Assembly: GCF_001039355.2 (NCBI RefSeq)
Contig: NW_019775471.1
Span: 236,042-268,964, forward strand
Direction: 5' to 3'
Source of the DNA: Lingula anatina
Taxonomy: Eukaryota > Brachiopoda > Lingulata > Lingulida > Lingulidae
DNA length: 32,923 nucleotides
The stretch's first letter is position 1. Every line of letters begins with the position of its first letter. The position numbers were made by a program, and so were the translations under genes. This document shows positions 1-11,364 of the stretch, piece by piece. The notes beneath the pieces were generated by a model. The model did no database searches. It saw nothing but the letters and a program-made list of their open reading frames with translations, and had not been told where the DNA came from.

Positions 1-3000
1 TACCTTACTTTTAACAGATTCGGCTGACATAGAACTGATATCGTTAGCTAAAGACACTGGTGGCATGTCGTTCTTTGAATCAGGAGATTCTCAGTCTACT
101 TCTTTAACAGACGCATTTTCGAAGACTATTACTCAAAGAAACAGTGCCCAGAAAGAAGTTCTAGTCCAGGTAAATGTAGTGCCTGTGTCATAAATAATAA
201 ATAATGATAACTACAGAATTGCAACACATTGGATTGAATTTGTACATGAAAGGAATTTTACAATGGATGCTTGTTCATTTTTGGCCAAGATACAGACTGA
301 GTGTTGACGCTCTCGCCTTCCTGTGGACGATACAGCACGGCTGCCGTAGGAGGCGCTAAATGCTAACAAACGATAATACCTTTTATTAATAAATTGGAAA
401 ATCTAAGCTTTTATTTTTTGAATAACTGCAGAGTAGAGGCGAATTCCCACAAGTCTCAGGCCACTCTATAATGGGTCTCATAGCTCTTAATATGCTCCCA
501 AATTGCCTTATTGGCTTCCGTAGCACTTCATCTGAAAATGTATATTTCAATTACAGATATTGTCAGAATCGTTTACAGTCCCCGATGGAGGTAGCTCTTT
601 TGAAGGTTCCATATATATTGACAGTACTATTGGAAACAACACACGGTTTACGTTTACATGGAGCACTGGTTTGATCACTGTGACATTGAGAGCACCTGAC
701 AATGTGACCATAACGCAGAACAGTGGGTCCGGAGTAGGCCTACTGAGTATTGATATTAACGGCACTGCACAGGTAGAGTATATGGTGACAATTAAGTTCC
801 AGTTTTGATACAATTATACATATCGTTGTTTATTTTCGATTCATATAGAAAGAAATTCAGAGACGGCGACTGGAAGATAAACTCCTGTTAGTATTGTAAA
901 AAATGGGGTGATTTTAATTAAAGGGATGACAAGTCTATATTTTGACGGGAAAAGTGCCATTAAAAGGATTTTCCTGGAGTAAACGTGAAATTCCCCATGC
1001 TCTCAAATGTTTGATGAATTCGTTCCCAAATTCCATGTTTTTTAAAGTGAGCATTACGTAGGGCAGCCATCTAGAAAGTCCAACTGGTCTGATCACAAGC
1101 GTATTAACTTTCAAAATAAGTACACTCACCGCCGTTTTGGTGGTGAGTTTATTATATTTTTATGTGTTATTTACAACGTATTTATTGTGGAATGTAAAAT
1201 CTCATTTTAAGAATTGATATGCCAGAAGAGTGTACCCAAGCAAAAGAAAGTAAAGGAGGTCACCTGTTCATGTACCAATTTTTGTTTATATACTTTGTCA
1301 TCTGAAAGCGAAACATTGCAATAAATTATATGTACTTCGTTTTTCACCAAAATGTACTTTCTTAAACAGGTCGGGAAATGGCACTATACTGTCACCAACT
1401 CGGGTTCCGGAAACACAACAGTCCAGGTCCAGGTCTCTTCACGTCCCTCTTCAGACGCTGCACCCATTGTATTGAGTGCCAGTGTGAGCAGTGATACCGT
1501 GGATATTGCAGGTAAAGCTGGAATTTAGCTTTCCAAACTAAATACTGCACCTTGAATTGACACACACACGCACGTCCTTAGACGGGTCAGCGCAGAACTA
1601 AGCTTCAGGGGATATCAACTGTTCATTTTGGTCAAGAATGGATTTTCCTCGGGATTTTCCCCATGTTTACTTATAGTAAATGAATCCATTCCGACATTCA
1701 AATGTGTTCCCTTTTATGTTTGATTTTTAAGTGTGCGCTTTACCATTCAGGAATTGTTATAACTGATGAGGCATAACAACTGGAGACTTTAGCCCTAAAT
1801 TCTGCCAAGCAACCTTTTTCCCCAATTCCAACGCATATCCTTCATTCTATAGTGACATTAAGAATGTTTGTTCCAGATCCCAGTTTGTCCCGCATTGTCA
1901 TATACGGAGAGGTTACTCAAGGCTACACACCGGTAGTTGGCGCCACTGTGGTGGCTTATGTTGACACAAGCACTGGGAATACCCACACATTACAACTGCT
2001 TGATAACGGGGCAGGTGAATATACGTCTTTGTTTTTTCAGTTCGAATAATGCTTCCATGATCATCATTGCACTTTATAAAATCTAATACAGCGTTTCTAA
2101 TTAGTATTTCATGTTTTTTTTAACATAGGAACAGTGTAACATAATGCATTGTTCGAAAAAGCTAGTTTACAATTTTACGAAAATCCAAAATTGATATAAA
2201 TGAATTCTTAAAATTAGTCTTTTGGGATTGGAAACTTGCTTAGCTTAACACATACTTTTAGGCAATAATTAGAAATATAAATCTTACATTTTTTTGTTTT
2301 AAAAAAAGGAGCGGATAATACCAAGAACGATGGCATCTACTCGGCATATTTCCTAAAATTTGAAGGCAACGTAAAGCATTCTGTGCGAGTTGTAGTAAAA
2401 GGGGAAGACGGCGTCTCAGTTAAGACTGTGGCTGGTGGACAAAAAGCATCACCCATCATCACCAACACAAGTAAGCTATAAACTAGTTTTTGCATATTTA
2501 AATTGCCTAATAAACGCACAAATGTTAACATTTATATATATTTCCAGTCACCAAATATAGCTGCATGTAAGCCTCATTTTGGTGCTGTGTTTCAAGTACA
2601 TGTATGCTCGATTATAATGCACAACGCCAAAGTTTTTTAGATCGATTCTTATATAACAGATTCACTGTCATGAATTGTAAATACACAGGATAAGGACAGC
2701 AAGCAGCATGACAAGGTGATATGCGGTATCCGCTCGTATACATGTAATCCAAAAGTTGTCATTTGTGCAAATTTGCAAGTTTTATATCATTTTTAACTCG
2801 TTTCTGTATAGACTTGATTCATTGTGCGATTTTAGAAGAATGCCGTCTACCAATTTGTGCCTTAACAAACGTTTTGGCAAAACTGTTGATATTTTAAAGC
2901 TGCGGCAAACGCCACGAAGCTTGAAGTTGCGTACACACCAATAGAACCATTCGAGCGTTCGGACAGTGGTGGTTTGTTCACCGTTAAGAACCTCCCAACG

Positions 3001-6000
3001 ACGCCTGGTTCAGAGCCACCTGACCTGTATCCTCCTGGCAGAATCTACGACCTGGTGCTGGCAGCAGTTAACACTGAGAATAAAACTGTGACACTGTCCT
3101 GGACAGCCACTGGTGATGATCTGGATCAAGGAAATGGTAAGTATAGCAAGTTGTTTGCGTCATGCCCCTTAATGGCACATTCAATAGTCATATTAACGAG
3201 GCCTAACTGTCATATCTCATTGTTATGCACAGTCACGTGTGTTATATGTTCGACACAAAATTCTGAAATGGTGATTTTGTCTTGTGATATAAAATGAACA
3301 AAGTACTAATGTATTTACTTGCAATTCAAAGCGATTACCTCAAATGCCGATAACGCTATAGACACAGCAAAGGAAAAACGCGTTTCTTGATATAAGTTTA
3401 TAAATGCATAAAAAAATCTAAGTATTTATAGACACTTTTAGAGGACACTGATAATGCATATTTTATTACAAAATATTTTTCTCCGTCCAAAAGGATAGAT
3501 GATTCTACAATGTAGTGTCGTGGTGCATTATATGAACAGTATACAAAGCTAAACTTTAAACAGGAACATTGGCGGCTTGTTCCATATAGATGATTCTTAT
3601 TCATTTACCTCATTTCAGCATCGAGTTACATTATTCGCTACAGCACCTCAATCTCACATCTCCGACTTAACTTCAATAACACATATAAACTCTTTGACGA
3701 GGATCTTATCCAGGGAAAACTTGATTCACCCTTGCCAGCAGGTGCAAAAGAAACTTTTCTCGTCCAATTCAACCAAACAGTCAAATCGAATATAACGTAT
3801 TTCATTGCGCTATTGGCACTAGATGACAAAAATCAGACAGGACAAGTGTCGAATATCGTCTCGGTATCGTTTGTCTACAGTTATCCGTTACCCCCAGCAG
3901 CGCCAGTAACAAGCACGGAAGCAACCACTGAAGCAATAACCACAACTGCCCAAGAAAGTACTACAAATGAGCCAACGACCCATGAAAGAACAACTGAGCC
4001 AACTACTCAAGAGATCACAACAACTGAGACAACGACTCAAGCGAGCACAACAACTGAGCCAACGACTCTAGAGATCACAACAACTGAGCCAACGACTCAA
4101 GAGAGCACAACCACTGAGCCAACGACTCAAGCGAGCACAACAACTGAGCCAACGACTCAAGAGAGCACAACAACTGAGCCAACGACTCAAGAGATCACAA
4201 CTACTGAGCCAACGACTCAGCAGAGCACAACAACTGAGCCAACGACTCAAGAGATCACAACTAGTGAGCCAACGACTCAAGAAATAACAACTCCTGAGCC
4301 AACGACTCAGGAGGCCACAACAACTGAACCAACGACTCAGGAGATCGAAACTACTGAGCCAACAACTCAAGAGATCACAACTACTGAGTTAACGACTCAA
4401 AGTATCAGAACAACTGAGCCAATGACTCAGGAGATCACAACTGTACTAACGACTCAGGAGAGCACAAGTACTGAGCCAACGACTCAGCAGAGCACAACAA
4501 CTGAGCCAACGACTCAAGAGATCACAACTACTGAGCCAACGACTCAAGAAATAACAACTCCTGAGCCAACGACTCAGGAGGCCACAACAACTGAACCAAC
4601 GACTCAGGAGATCGAAACTCCTGAGCCAACAACTCAAGAGATCACAACTACTGAGTCAACGACTCAAAGTATCAGAACAACTGAGCCAACGACTCAGGAG
4701 AGCACAACTACTGAGCTAACGACTCAGGAGATAACAACAACTGAGCCAATGACTCAGGAGATTACAACATCTGTACTAACGACTCAGGAGAGCACAACTA
4801 CTGAGTCAATGACTCGATATATCACAACTACTGAACCAATGACTCAGAAGAGCACAACTACTGAGCGAACGACTTGGATCACAACTGAACCAACAACTCA
4901 AGAGCCAATGACTCGAGAAAGTACATTGTATATCACGACAACCGGCGCATCATTAACACATGCGGACAGATCTAGAGTCACTTCCGTTCAACAAATCGCC
5001 ATTGGTACTGGTTCGGCGGCGGTGGCCTTGGTGCTTATTGTGTTGATAGCAGTTGCTATAGTCTGGCCAGACAAAGCGAAACCCAAAGATCGCCACTCCC
5101 CTGATCCTCGTCATGATGGAGTTAAAGATGGCCACAACATTCACGCCCATCCGGTTAATCCTTACGAATTCCGAAATTACTGGCAACTCCCACACGAGGA
5201 CAAAATATCACGCCCCTATGTTCACCAAGCGAAGCAAGACAAAGTTAAGTCAGACTCCAGGTCTGCCTTTGCCTCTTACACTCCATCAAAAAGAACAGGA
5301 TATTCCTTTCCGGATGCCCCAATGAGAATTGTGTCGCATGACTATACGCCAGGTCAATTTAAGGCGGATGTCAAGCAAACTGAAGTGCCTCGCCAGCATG
5401 GCTATTACAACTTCAGAAACGATCCTGAGCGGTCGAACCAAAAAGTATCAACAGTGAACAAAGAGCACACATACGTCAACCTTTCAGTTGGTCAAATATT
5501 TCCTACATATTCAGCACCCATGAATGCTACAGAACATGGTATGCCTGGTGTAAGACGTGTTAGTTCTGGAAAATATAACAGATATATCCCAGTGGAACAG
5601 GCTGAAATTGCGTCAGAATCGAAGCCTTATTGGAAGACTAACTCCCAAGATGGATGGAACAGGAACCCCCAACACCCAGAACGGAGAAAGGATACACAGC
5701 AGCGATACCGTTACCAAAGAGAATCTGACCCGTCTTCTGGTATTGGTGATTACGCCAATCTACCAAACTACCGCATGGACTCACAAGATGCTTGGTTGTC
5801 GCCATATTCCCCTGAGCAAAACGACAGATCTAGACCAATAACCACCAACTATGACTCTCAACAGTCAGATTTCTATCCATCAGTAAACCGCTATTCGAAA
5901 GAGACAAATTCACCAAGCGATTTGGAGATACCACCTCGGACGTTATCAATGCACCAACAATATCAGTTGATGGATGATGCCAACTGGCGGAAAAGTAGTA

Positions 6001-7112
6001 TGTCGTCCAGAAACTTTTCGACCGTTTATCCCGACTTCGATGAGGCTCCACTTTACAGAAGAGGGACGCAGGGTTCATATGGTGAACCAAACCGTCCAGT
6101 GCAGAAGAAACGGCACCACAATGCAGCTACGGCGATGACACCAAGTTACGAAGAAAATCTGTATACTACCAATAGTCTAAACCCTACGAACCTGCAACCT
6201 ACCCTTCATAACGACTCTTCATTCCTTAACATAGCGGAACCGCAGCACAGTGCCTTCAGTAACCAGAATTACCAACCGACGATATACACCGACAGCTACA
6301 GAAAGAAGCGTAACGCCCATAGCTTTCTTGCCATGGGTGACAGACATGCCGAGCCGTCATCATGGGGGCAATCCACTGAAAACAGGCCCCAACCTGTTAG
6401 TCGGAGGCTAAGCTCCAATCGGTATAAGTCACGTGCCAATAACTATGACAGGTACCAGTACGACCCCATTCCAGAAGAGGAAACGAGCTCTCAGAACCCA
6501 TTTAACACTGATGATTGGGTGGTACCGTATAGACCAGACATCGGTAACCAAAGTTCTGTGCCGCAAGAGTTGAATGCAACAAGTTACCAATCCAGAAATG
6601 CAAGTTACAGGTCTCCTCTTTCTTCAACTTCCAACCATTATCAAGAAGCGCCTTTACTCGGCCAATACCATAGTACATTGATCCATCCGCACGAGGATTA
6701 TTATCTTCACCCGAACTTGCCCGGTGCAGGGGTGATATCGGACGTGGAATATGGGACCCGAAGTTATCCGAATCGTACCGACAATAACTACCGTTACAAC
6801 CCCTCGTACGAGACAGACCACCTGACCAAGGATAGGCCACAATCGTATTATGATGACACAAGAACGGATACTGGATACACGTCAGGCGTGTCCCAATATG
6901 GAAACAGGGGCTCACAAGACTGGAGGGGGTTTAGAGAACCGCAGGCTTCTACTAGTACTGGAAATAACACTCCACCAGTCGTTGATCGGACAACAAAACC
7001 ACGCATGGAGGTTCCGCAAGTGGCTCTCAAGATGCCCCTAACACACCTGACTGGAAGGAACTATCCATATATGCCTGATAATGAATCACCACGGTACACC
7101 ATTTATAAGTAA
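1..7112 (+). CDS. CLCA-like protein, copy 1 (3' part; 5' end outside window)
   Basis: Seven exons: 1-169, 557-772, 1370-1511, 1877-2014, 2309-2470, 2900-3136, 3619-7112 (stop TAA 7110-7112). The splice phases agree across all of them, giving 1518 residues in the window. The first exon begins inside a VWA domain (motif SLAKDTGG). Exons 2-3 are the region after VWA. Exons 4-5 are the CLCA beta-sandwich domain, with the family hallmark LLDNGAG-AD-KNDGIYS, a likely calcium site. Exons 6-7 carry an FnIII-like fold (LSWTATGDD, then YIIRYSTS and [12 protein letters not shown]). A Thr-rich repeat, one transmembrane helix and a very long tail follow, all in the last exon. CLCA proteins are extracellular zinc proteases/adhesion modulators that regulate chloride channels. 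Two acceptors (before 2309 and 2900) are A-rich with a weak pyrimidine tract. The VWA start, protease domain and signal peptide lie upstream of the window. Confidence 0.88.
3990..4925 (+). repeat. 30-bp coding minisatellite, mucin-like Thr-rich decapeptide repeat
   Basis: About 30 in-frame copies of a 30-base unit encode variants of TTTEPTTQEI/TTTEPTTQES, between the FnIII domain and the transmembrane helix of copy 1. The array keeps the reading frame despite one 3-base loss near 4441. It has higher-order structure: the block 4204-4433 (seven units) recurs at 4471-4700 with an offset of 267 bases, nine units minus one codon. A run this dense in Thr and Pro is expected to be O-glycosylated and extended, forming a stalk. 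The matching linker has only about five units in the 9.4-11.4 kb cassette and essentially none in copy 2, so it is a VNTR. Confidence 0.95.
4995..7109 (+). other. Transmembrane helix and long cytoplasmic tail of copy 1
   Basis: The hydrophobic run beginning VQQIAIGTGSAAVALVLIVL (about 4987-5066) is followed by a basic, hydrophilic region, the pattern of a type I membrane protein. The remaining roughly 680 residues are low in hydrophobics and rich in Tyr, Asn, Pro, Ser and Arg, so probably disordered. They contain several Tyr-x-Asn-Leu-like motifs (TYVNLS, DYANLP) that resemble SH2-domain docking sites. The tail ends in [15 protein letters not shown] is kept as TYINLA in copy 2. Vertebrate CLCA proteins have short tails or a lipid anchor, so this tail is unusual for the family. 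The signalling role is inference only. Confidence 0.75.
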
Positions 7113-7247
7113 TCTCTATTTTATGAGCTTCTCAAAAGCTCTGTTCAGCATCGAGTTTGAGTAATCGTACTGGGTATACCTAGTACCTGAAGTAAGAAAA
7201 CGGTATAAATGGTTAAGTAGCTTGTATAACAAATAGTAGATCGAACA

Positions 7248-7250
<3 letters not shown>

Positions 7251-7294
<44 letters not shown>
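7251..7294. repeat. (AT)22 microsatellite
   Basis: Perfect AT dinucleotide repeat of 44 bases in the 3' flank of copy 1. The matching place after copy 2 (about 27851-27860) has only a few AT units between the same flanks (CAT... and ...TCTGGA), so the expansion post-dates the duplication. Confidence 0.97.
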
Positions 7295-7297
<3 letters not shown>

Positions 7298-8204
7298 CTG
7301 GAAGTGATATAGTATTGGACAAAAAGTTGTATTAACAAAGTTAGTGTGTTTTGCGTGTTTCTTGAGTTTAATTTTTTTATATTAGTTCAAGTAGTGGATA
7401 CAAATCGTTTTGCAAATAAGTACGTGGGATACAAGCATTATGTGTTTGGAGAATTAGGATAATGATCACGTGATACTATTTAAATCATGAAAATACAACA
7501 TGTGTGGTGTTCTATTGTGCTAGTATTGTCATGTTACTCTGCTGACTCGTGACTACATAGAGAACAGAGGTGTTAACACAGGCCATGCATTTAATATCAA
7601 ACCCATTTATTATTAGCACATATTTGTAAAATGACTAAAATGATTGAAAAGTAATTGATCCACAATCACAGAAGTCATGGAAAATTTGGAAAGACGGCTT
7701 ATCGATATTTTTACGAAATTGACAGCATGGAGAAGAAGAAAACCCAAATGTTGCATACGCATACCACATTTCACAATTGTATTTGATTACTACAATTTAG
7801 ATATTCAACTTATTAATATTGATATTTTTCTCTTTTTGGGCTTTAATTTTCATATCTCATGCACATGAGAGCATTTAGTTGAACTACTGTAAGGTCTATA
7901 TGCTTCACGAGAACACGGCTACAGTACAAAAAAAAAAATTTATACATAAACACTAAATCGAGAAATGTATTAAAGCTGGATTATCACCAGAATACTATAC
8001 TATATTATCAACGTATATGTGTAAATACGAACGTAGAACACAGGTTATGCACTTTTGTACTTGTACAGGTGATAAATTAATGCATAGACGTACAGAAAAT
8101 GTGTGCATTAAGGTATTGAAGGATTTGCGTCACAGTTAGCAATTCAATCACAATTTGAATTGTTTACAATCTAAATATCCCAGATGAAAGAAGGAAGGGT
8201 TTCC

Positions 8205-8210
8205 AATAAA
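8205..8210 (+). promoter_or_regulatory. Candidate polyadenylation signal AATAAA, copy 1
   Basis: AATAAA within TTTCCAATAAAAT, followed about 30-45 bases later by a GT-rich stretch (GTGTCATTGCGTTTGT). Both elements are kept at the same distance downstream of copy 2 (28828-28833). This conservation in otherwise diverged flank is the main support. It implies a 3' UTR of about 1.1 kb. Confidence 0.4.
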
Positions 8211-8280
8211 ATATGTGCATTTCAGATCTCTAACACAGTGTCATTGCGTTTGTACAAATTTAAAAATCATATTGTTTTAC

Positions 8281-9440
8281 CCATATAAGAGGTAACGCGT
8301 AGGAAATACAGAAGTCGGTTTTATGGCCAGGATTGACAACGGATGATGCAGTATAGATTGAAAAATTTACTTTTTGGTGAAAACAAGTTAAACCGAAATA
8401 ACCTGAAAATCAACACAAACAGCTTTCCATATTTTTTCGAAAATTAAAAAAACGAAAATCTTATAATTAGAAGCCTAGTCTTTTTATTCTTTTTATTTAA
8501 TTTTAACAGTACTTGCTGCTTAAGAAAAGTGAGATCATGCCCTGTACTCCAACAATGCAAACATAAAACAAAATGTGTAAATTTAACTTCTCGTGGGTGT
8601 TATCAATGCTATTATTTCCAAGTGAATTATCCCCCAAAAATGAAAGCTTCGTTTTGTGTGTACTCACTCAAAAGCCCCGACTCTTCCACCGCTTTCTTCT
8701 GTTCCATGGACTCAAGGTTGAGTTCTTCATAATATATATCAAGCGACAGAAGATTGTCCCTACAACATTGACGTGAATTCCATAATTATTCGCCTCTTGT
8801 AATTATATAAATATATCTAATCTGTGTTCTTTGATTATGTCTGTCCAGTAGAGCAGCATTAAGAGGTTACATTTATCCAATCACCCTCCTCTATTCATAA
8901 TAGCAATCCAGTTATCGGCCTCTTATGCTATTTCTCCCATTTCTCGACTCTGGTGGTGAAATCCCTTCATTAGACTATCACAATTTTCCTACACTGTCTC
9001 GTAGTGTATCGTTTTCTGGAGGCGTAATCTGTAACCTTTGGCTTGAATGCACCCATAGTGCTGATTCGTATTTAAGACGGTGCTTTTGTGCAAATTTCAT
9101 CTAAATAAAAATAAATAAGTTAACTTCTCGCTCTAGGTACACACCAGTTTTTGTGTTTTGTAGCTGAGCTCGCATAAAGAAGATAAGCCATCATCGCACT
9201 GCAAATATTTTGAAATGAAGCTTTTCACGCAACTCGTTTTGAATGACTTGGCTATTACCTGTAATGTCAGAATAATACGCAAGACTAGTGCATTGACATT
9301 GTACGCGATTTAAATAAACACAATAGTTTCCCTGTCGCCATAACCATTAAGATACCATACCGTTTATCGTTTATTGGAACATTGAAATAATGTTCTGTGT
9401 TTGCCGCTTATAACATTCAACAGGACCTTTATATTTACAG
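8281..9440 (+). other. Intergenic; holds a duplicate of the 5' flank of copy 2 (about 8785-9340)
   Basis: No coding exon is supported here. From about 8785 to 9340 the sequence matches the DNA upstream of copy 2 (11430-12700), in blocks such as AACCTTTGGCTTGAATGC, GGTGCTTTTGTGCAAA, GAATGACTTGGCT and CGCGATTTAAA. After TTTCCCTGTCGCCAT (9331-9345), also found at 12861-12875 just before the first coding exon of copy 2, the homology stops and intron sequence leading to exon 9441 follows. No counterparts of the first eleven coding exons of copy 2 are seen between here and 9441. 8281-8785 shows nothing recognisable. Confidence 0.6.
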
Positions 9441-11135
9441 CTTCAGCAAACAGCATACAGGACGATATCACCTACAAGCCTGTAGAACCATTTCAGCGTT
9501 CTGACAGTGGAGGTTTGTTTACCGTTAAGAATCTCCCAACTTCGACGTCTGGTTCAGAACCACCTGACCTGTACCCTCCTGGCAGAATCTACGACCTGGT
9601 GCTGGTAGCAGTTAACACTGAGGACAAAACTGTTACCTTGTCCTGGACAGCGACTGGTGATGATCTGGACCAAGGAAATGGTAAGTATAGGAAGTTGTTT
9701 GCTTCATGTCCCTTAATGGCACATTCAATAGTCATATTAACGAGGCCTAAGTGTCATATCTCATTGTTATGCACAGTTACATGTGTTATATGTTCGACAC
9801 AAAATTCTATTGTGTTGAATTTGTCTTGTGATGAAAATATGAACAAAGTACTAATGTATTTACTTGCAATTCAAAACGATTACCTCAAAGGCCGATAACG
9901 TTATAGGCACAGCAAAGGAAAAACATGTTTCTTAATATAAGTGTATAAATGCATTTAAAAAACATGATACAGTATTTATAGACACTTTTAGAGGACACTG
10001 ATAATGCCTATTTTATTACAAAATACTTTTCTCCGTCAAAAAGGATCGATAATTCTACAATGTAGTGTCGAGTTACATTATATGAACAGTATAAAAAGCT
10101 AAACGTTAAACAGGAACATAAGCTGCTTGTTCCATATAGATGATTCTAATTCATTTACCTCCTTTCAGCATCGAGTTACATTATTCGCTACAGCACATCA
10201 GTCTCACAACTCCGACTTAACTTCAGTAACACATATATACTCCTTGACAAGGATCTTATCCAGGGAAAACTTGATTCACCCTTGCCAGCAGGTGCAAAAG
10301 AAACTTTTCTCGTCCAATTCAACCAAACAGTCAAATCAAATATCACGTATTTCATTGCGCTATTGGCATTAGATGACAAAAATCAGACAGGACAATTGTC
10401 GAATATCGTCTCGGTATCTTTTGTCTACAGTTATCCGTTACCCCCAGCAGCGCCAGTAACAAGCACGGAAGCAACCACTGAAGCAATAACCACAACAACT
10501 GTGTATACTACCCAAGAAAGTACTACAAATGAACCAACGACCCATGGAAGAACAACTGAGCCAACTTCTCAAGAGATCACAACAACTGAGTCGACGACTC
10601 AAGCGAGCACAACATTTGAGCCAACGACTCTAGAGATCACAACAACTGAGCCAACTACTCAGGAAGCCACAACAACAGAGCCAAAGTCAAACATCGTGTC
10701 TGTTTCTTTTGTCTACAGCAACCCCTTTCCTTCCCCCGATATAGCAACAAGTACAGAGGCAACCACTGAAAGAATCACAATAGCAACTGAACTCAAAACA
10801 CCAGCAGTGGCTACAACAACTAGTCTTATGATTGAAATGGTGACTGAAAAAAGCATGATGAAATCATCGCCCCCGGAGAGCACTCTGTTTGGTATTATTG
10901 GTTATATCGTAGCTGGGGTTGCCGTTTTGGTCAGTTTGATATTAACCTGTATAGTTATTGCGCTAGGGATACACATTCGTAGGAGAAGTCGATCAGATGG
11001 GTAAGTTATCCAGTTCCACGAAATATTTACTCGAAAACAATCAAAGTAGCAAAGAAAATGACATTGCACATGTTTATAGCTTGTATTTTATTTTTCAGAT
11101 GTAATGCTTTTGAAAAGATGGTCTTAACCCCCCCC

Positions 11136-11206
<71 letters not shown>

Positions 11207-11364
11207 AAAAATGTGTACCTGATTATATAATTATTCAATTTCAAGGAACACAAAAATTGATGATATTTGGTAAATAACATTTTGTATCTATTGATGTCAT
11301 ATTTTACAGGGAAAAACAACGAAATTGGAGAGATAACGACGGATTTAGAGACACGGGTGTCTGA
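9441..11364 (+). CDS. CLCA-like 3' exon cassette: FnIII, short mucin linker, distinct TM and short tail (headless copy or alternative 3' exons)
   Basis: Three exons with good splice sites: 9441-9680, 10169-11000, 11310-11364 (stop TGA 11362-11364). The first two are close copies of exons 6 and 7 of copy 1 and have the same phases (phase 1 in). The frame stays open through about 375 codons. After the shared FnIII end and a short Thr-rich linker, the segment starting SNIVSVSFVYS is duplicated (first near 10396, again near 10687). A different transmembrane helix follows (about 10885-10975, FGIIGYIVAGVAVLV...), then a basic tail beginning HIRRRSRSDG that ends about 17 residues into the last exon. 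No in-frame ATG, signal peptide, protease or VWA exon lies between copy 1 and this cassette. It may be a truncated duplicate that is not expressed alone, or an alternative 3' end spliced from exon 5 (2470) or 6 (3136) of copy 1, which the phases allow. Confidence 0.6.
11128..11204. repeat. C9 tract followed by (AT)33 microsatellite
   Basis: Nine C residues at 11128-11136, then a perfect AT dinucleotide run at 11139-11204, inside the last intron of the 9.4-11.4 kb cassette. Confidence 0.97.

Larger units (their letters stand above)
7113..8280 (+). other. 3' flank/3' UTR of copy 1, homologous to 27686-28880
   Basis: No gene is seen. The sequence aligns by eye with the DNA after copy 2 for about 1.1 kb (for example the blocks after the stop containing GCATCGAGTT, and TTTCCAATAAAAT near the end), so the duplicated unit includes the 3' flank. 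A long (AT)n tract lies at 7251-7294. Confidence 0.7.

Noticed and set aside
250-350. tRNA-like or small RNA block (GATACAGCACGGCTGCCGTAGG)
   Set aside because: It recurs at about 21730-21760 because the introns are duplicated; no cloverleaf with anticodon arm could be built by eye.
4068-4637. Minus-strand open frames with LSRWLSCCALLSRWLS-type repeats
   Set aside because: They are the antisense reading of the 30-base Thr-rich minisatellite of copy 1; repeat periodicity in frame explains their openness.
3990-4925. CRISPR-like array of about 30-base repeats
   Set aside because: The units are directly adjacent with no unique spacers, they are coding, and the context is an animal gene.
6502-6915. 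Minus-strand open frame of 137 codons
   Set aside because: Lies opposite the long tail of CLCA copy 1, whose frame is continuous with well-supported exons; no recognisable protein motif.
8529-8776. Two overlapping short plus-strand frames
   Set aside because: No ATG-initiated protein-like sequence, no motif, and the region is not conserved in the matching flank of copy 2.
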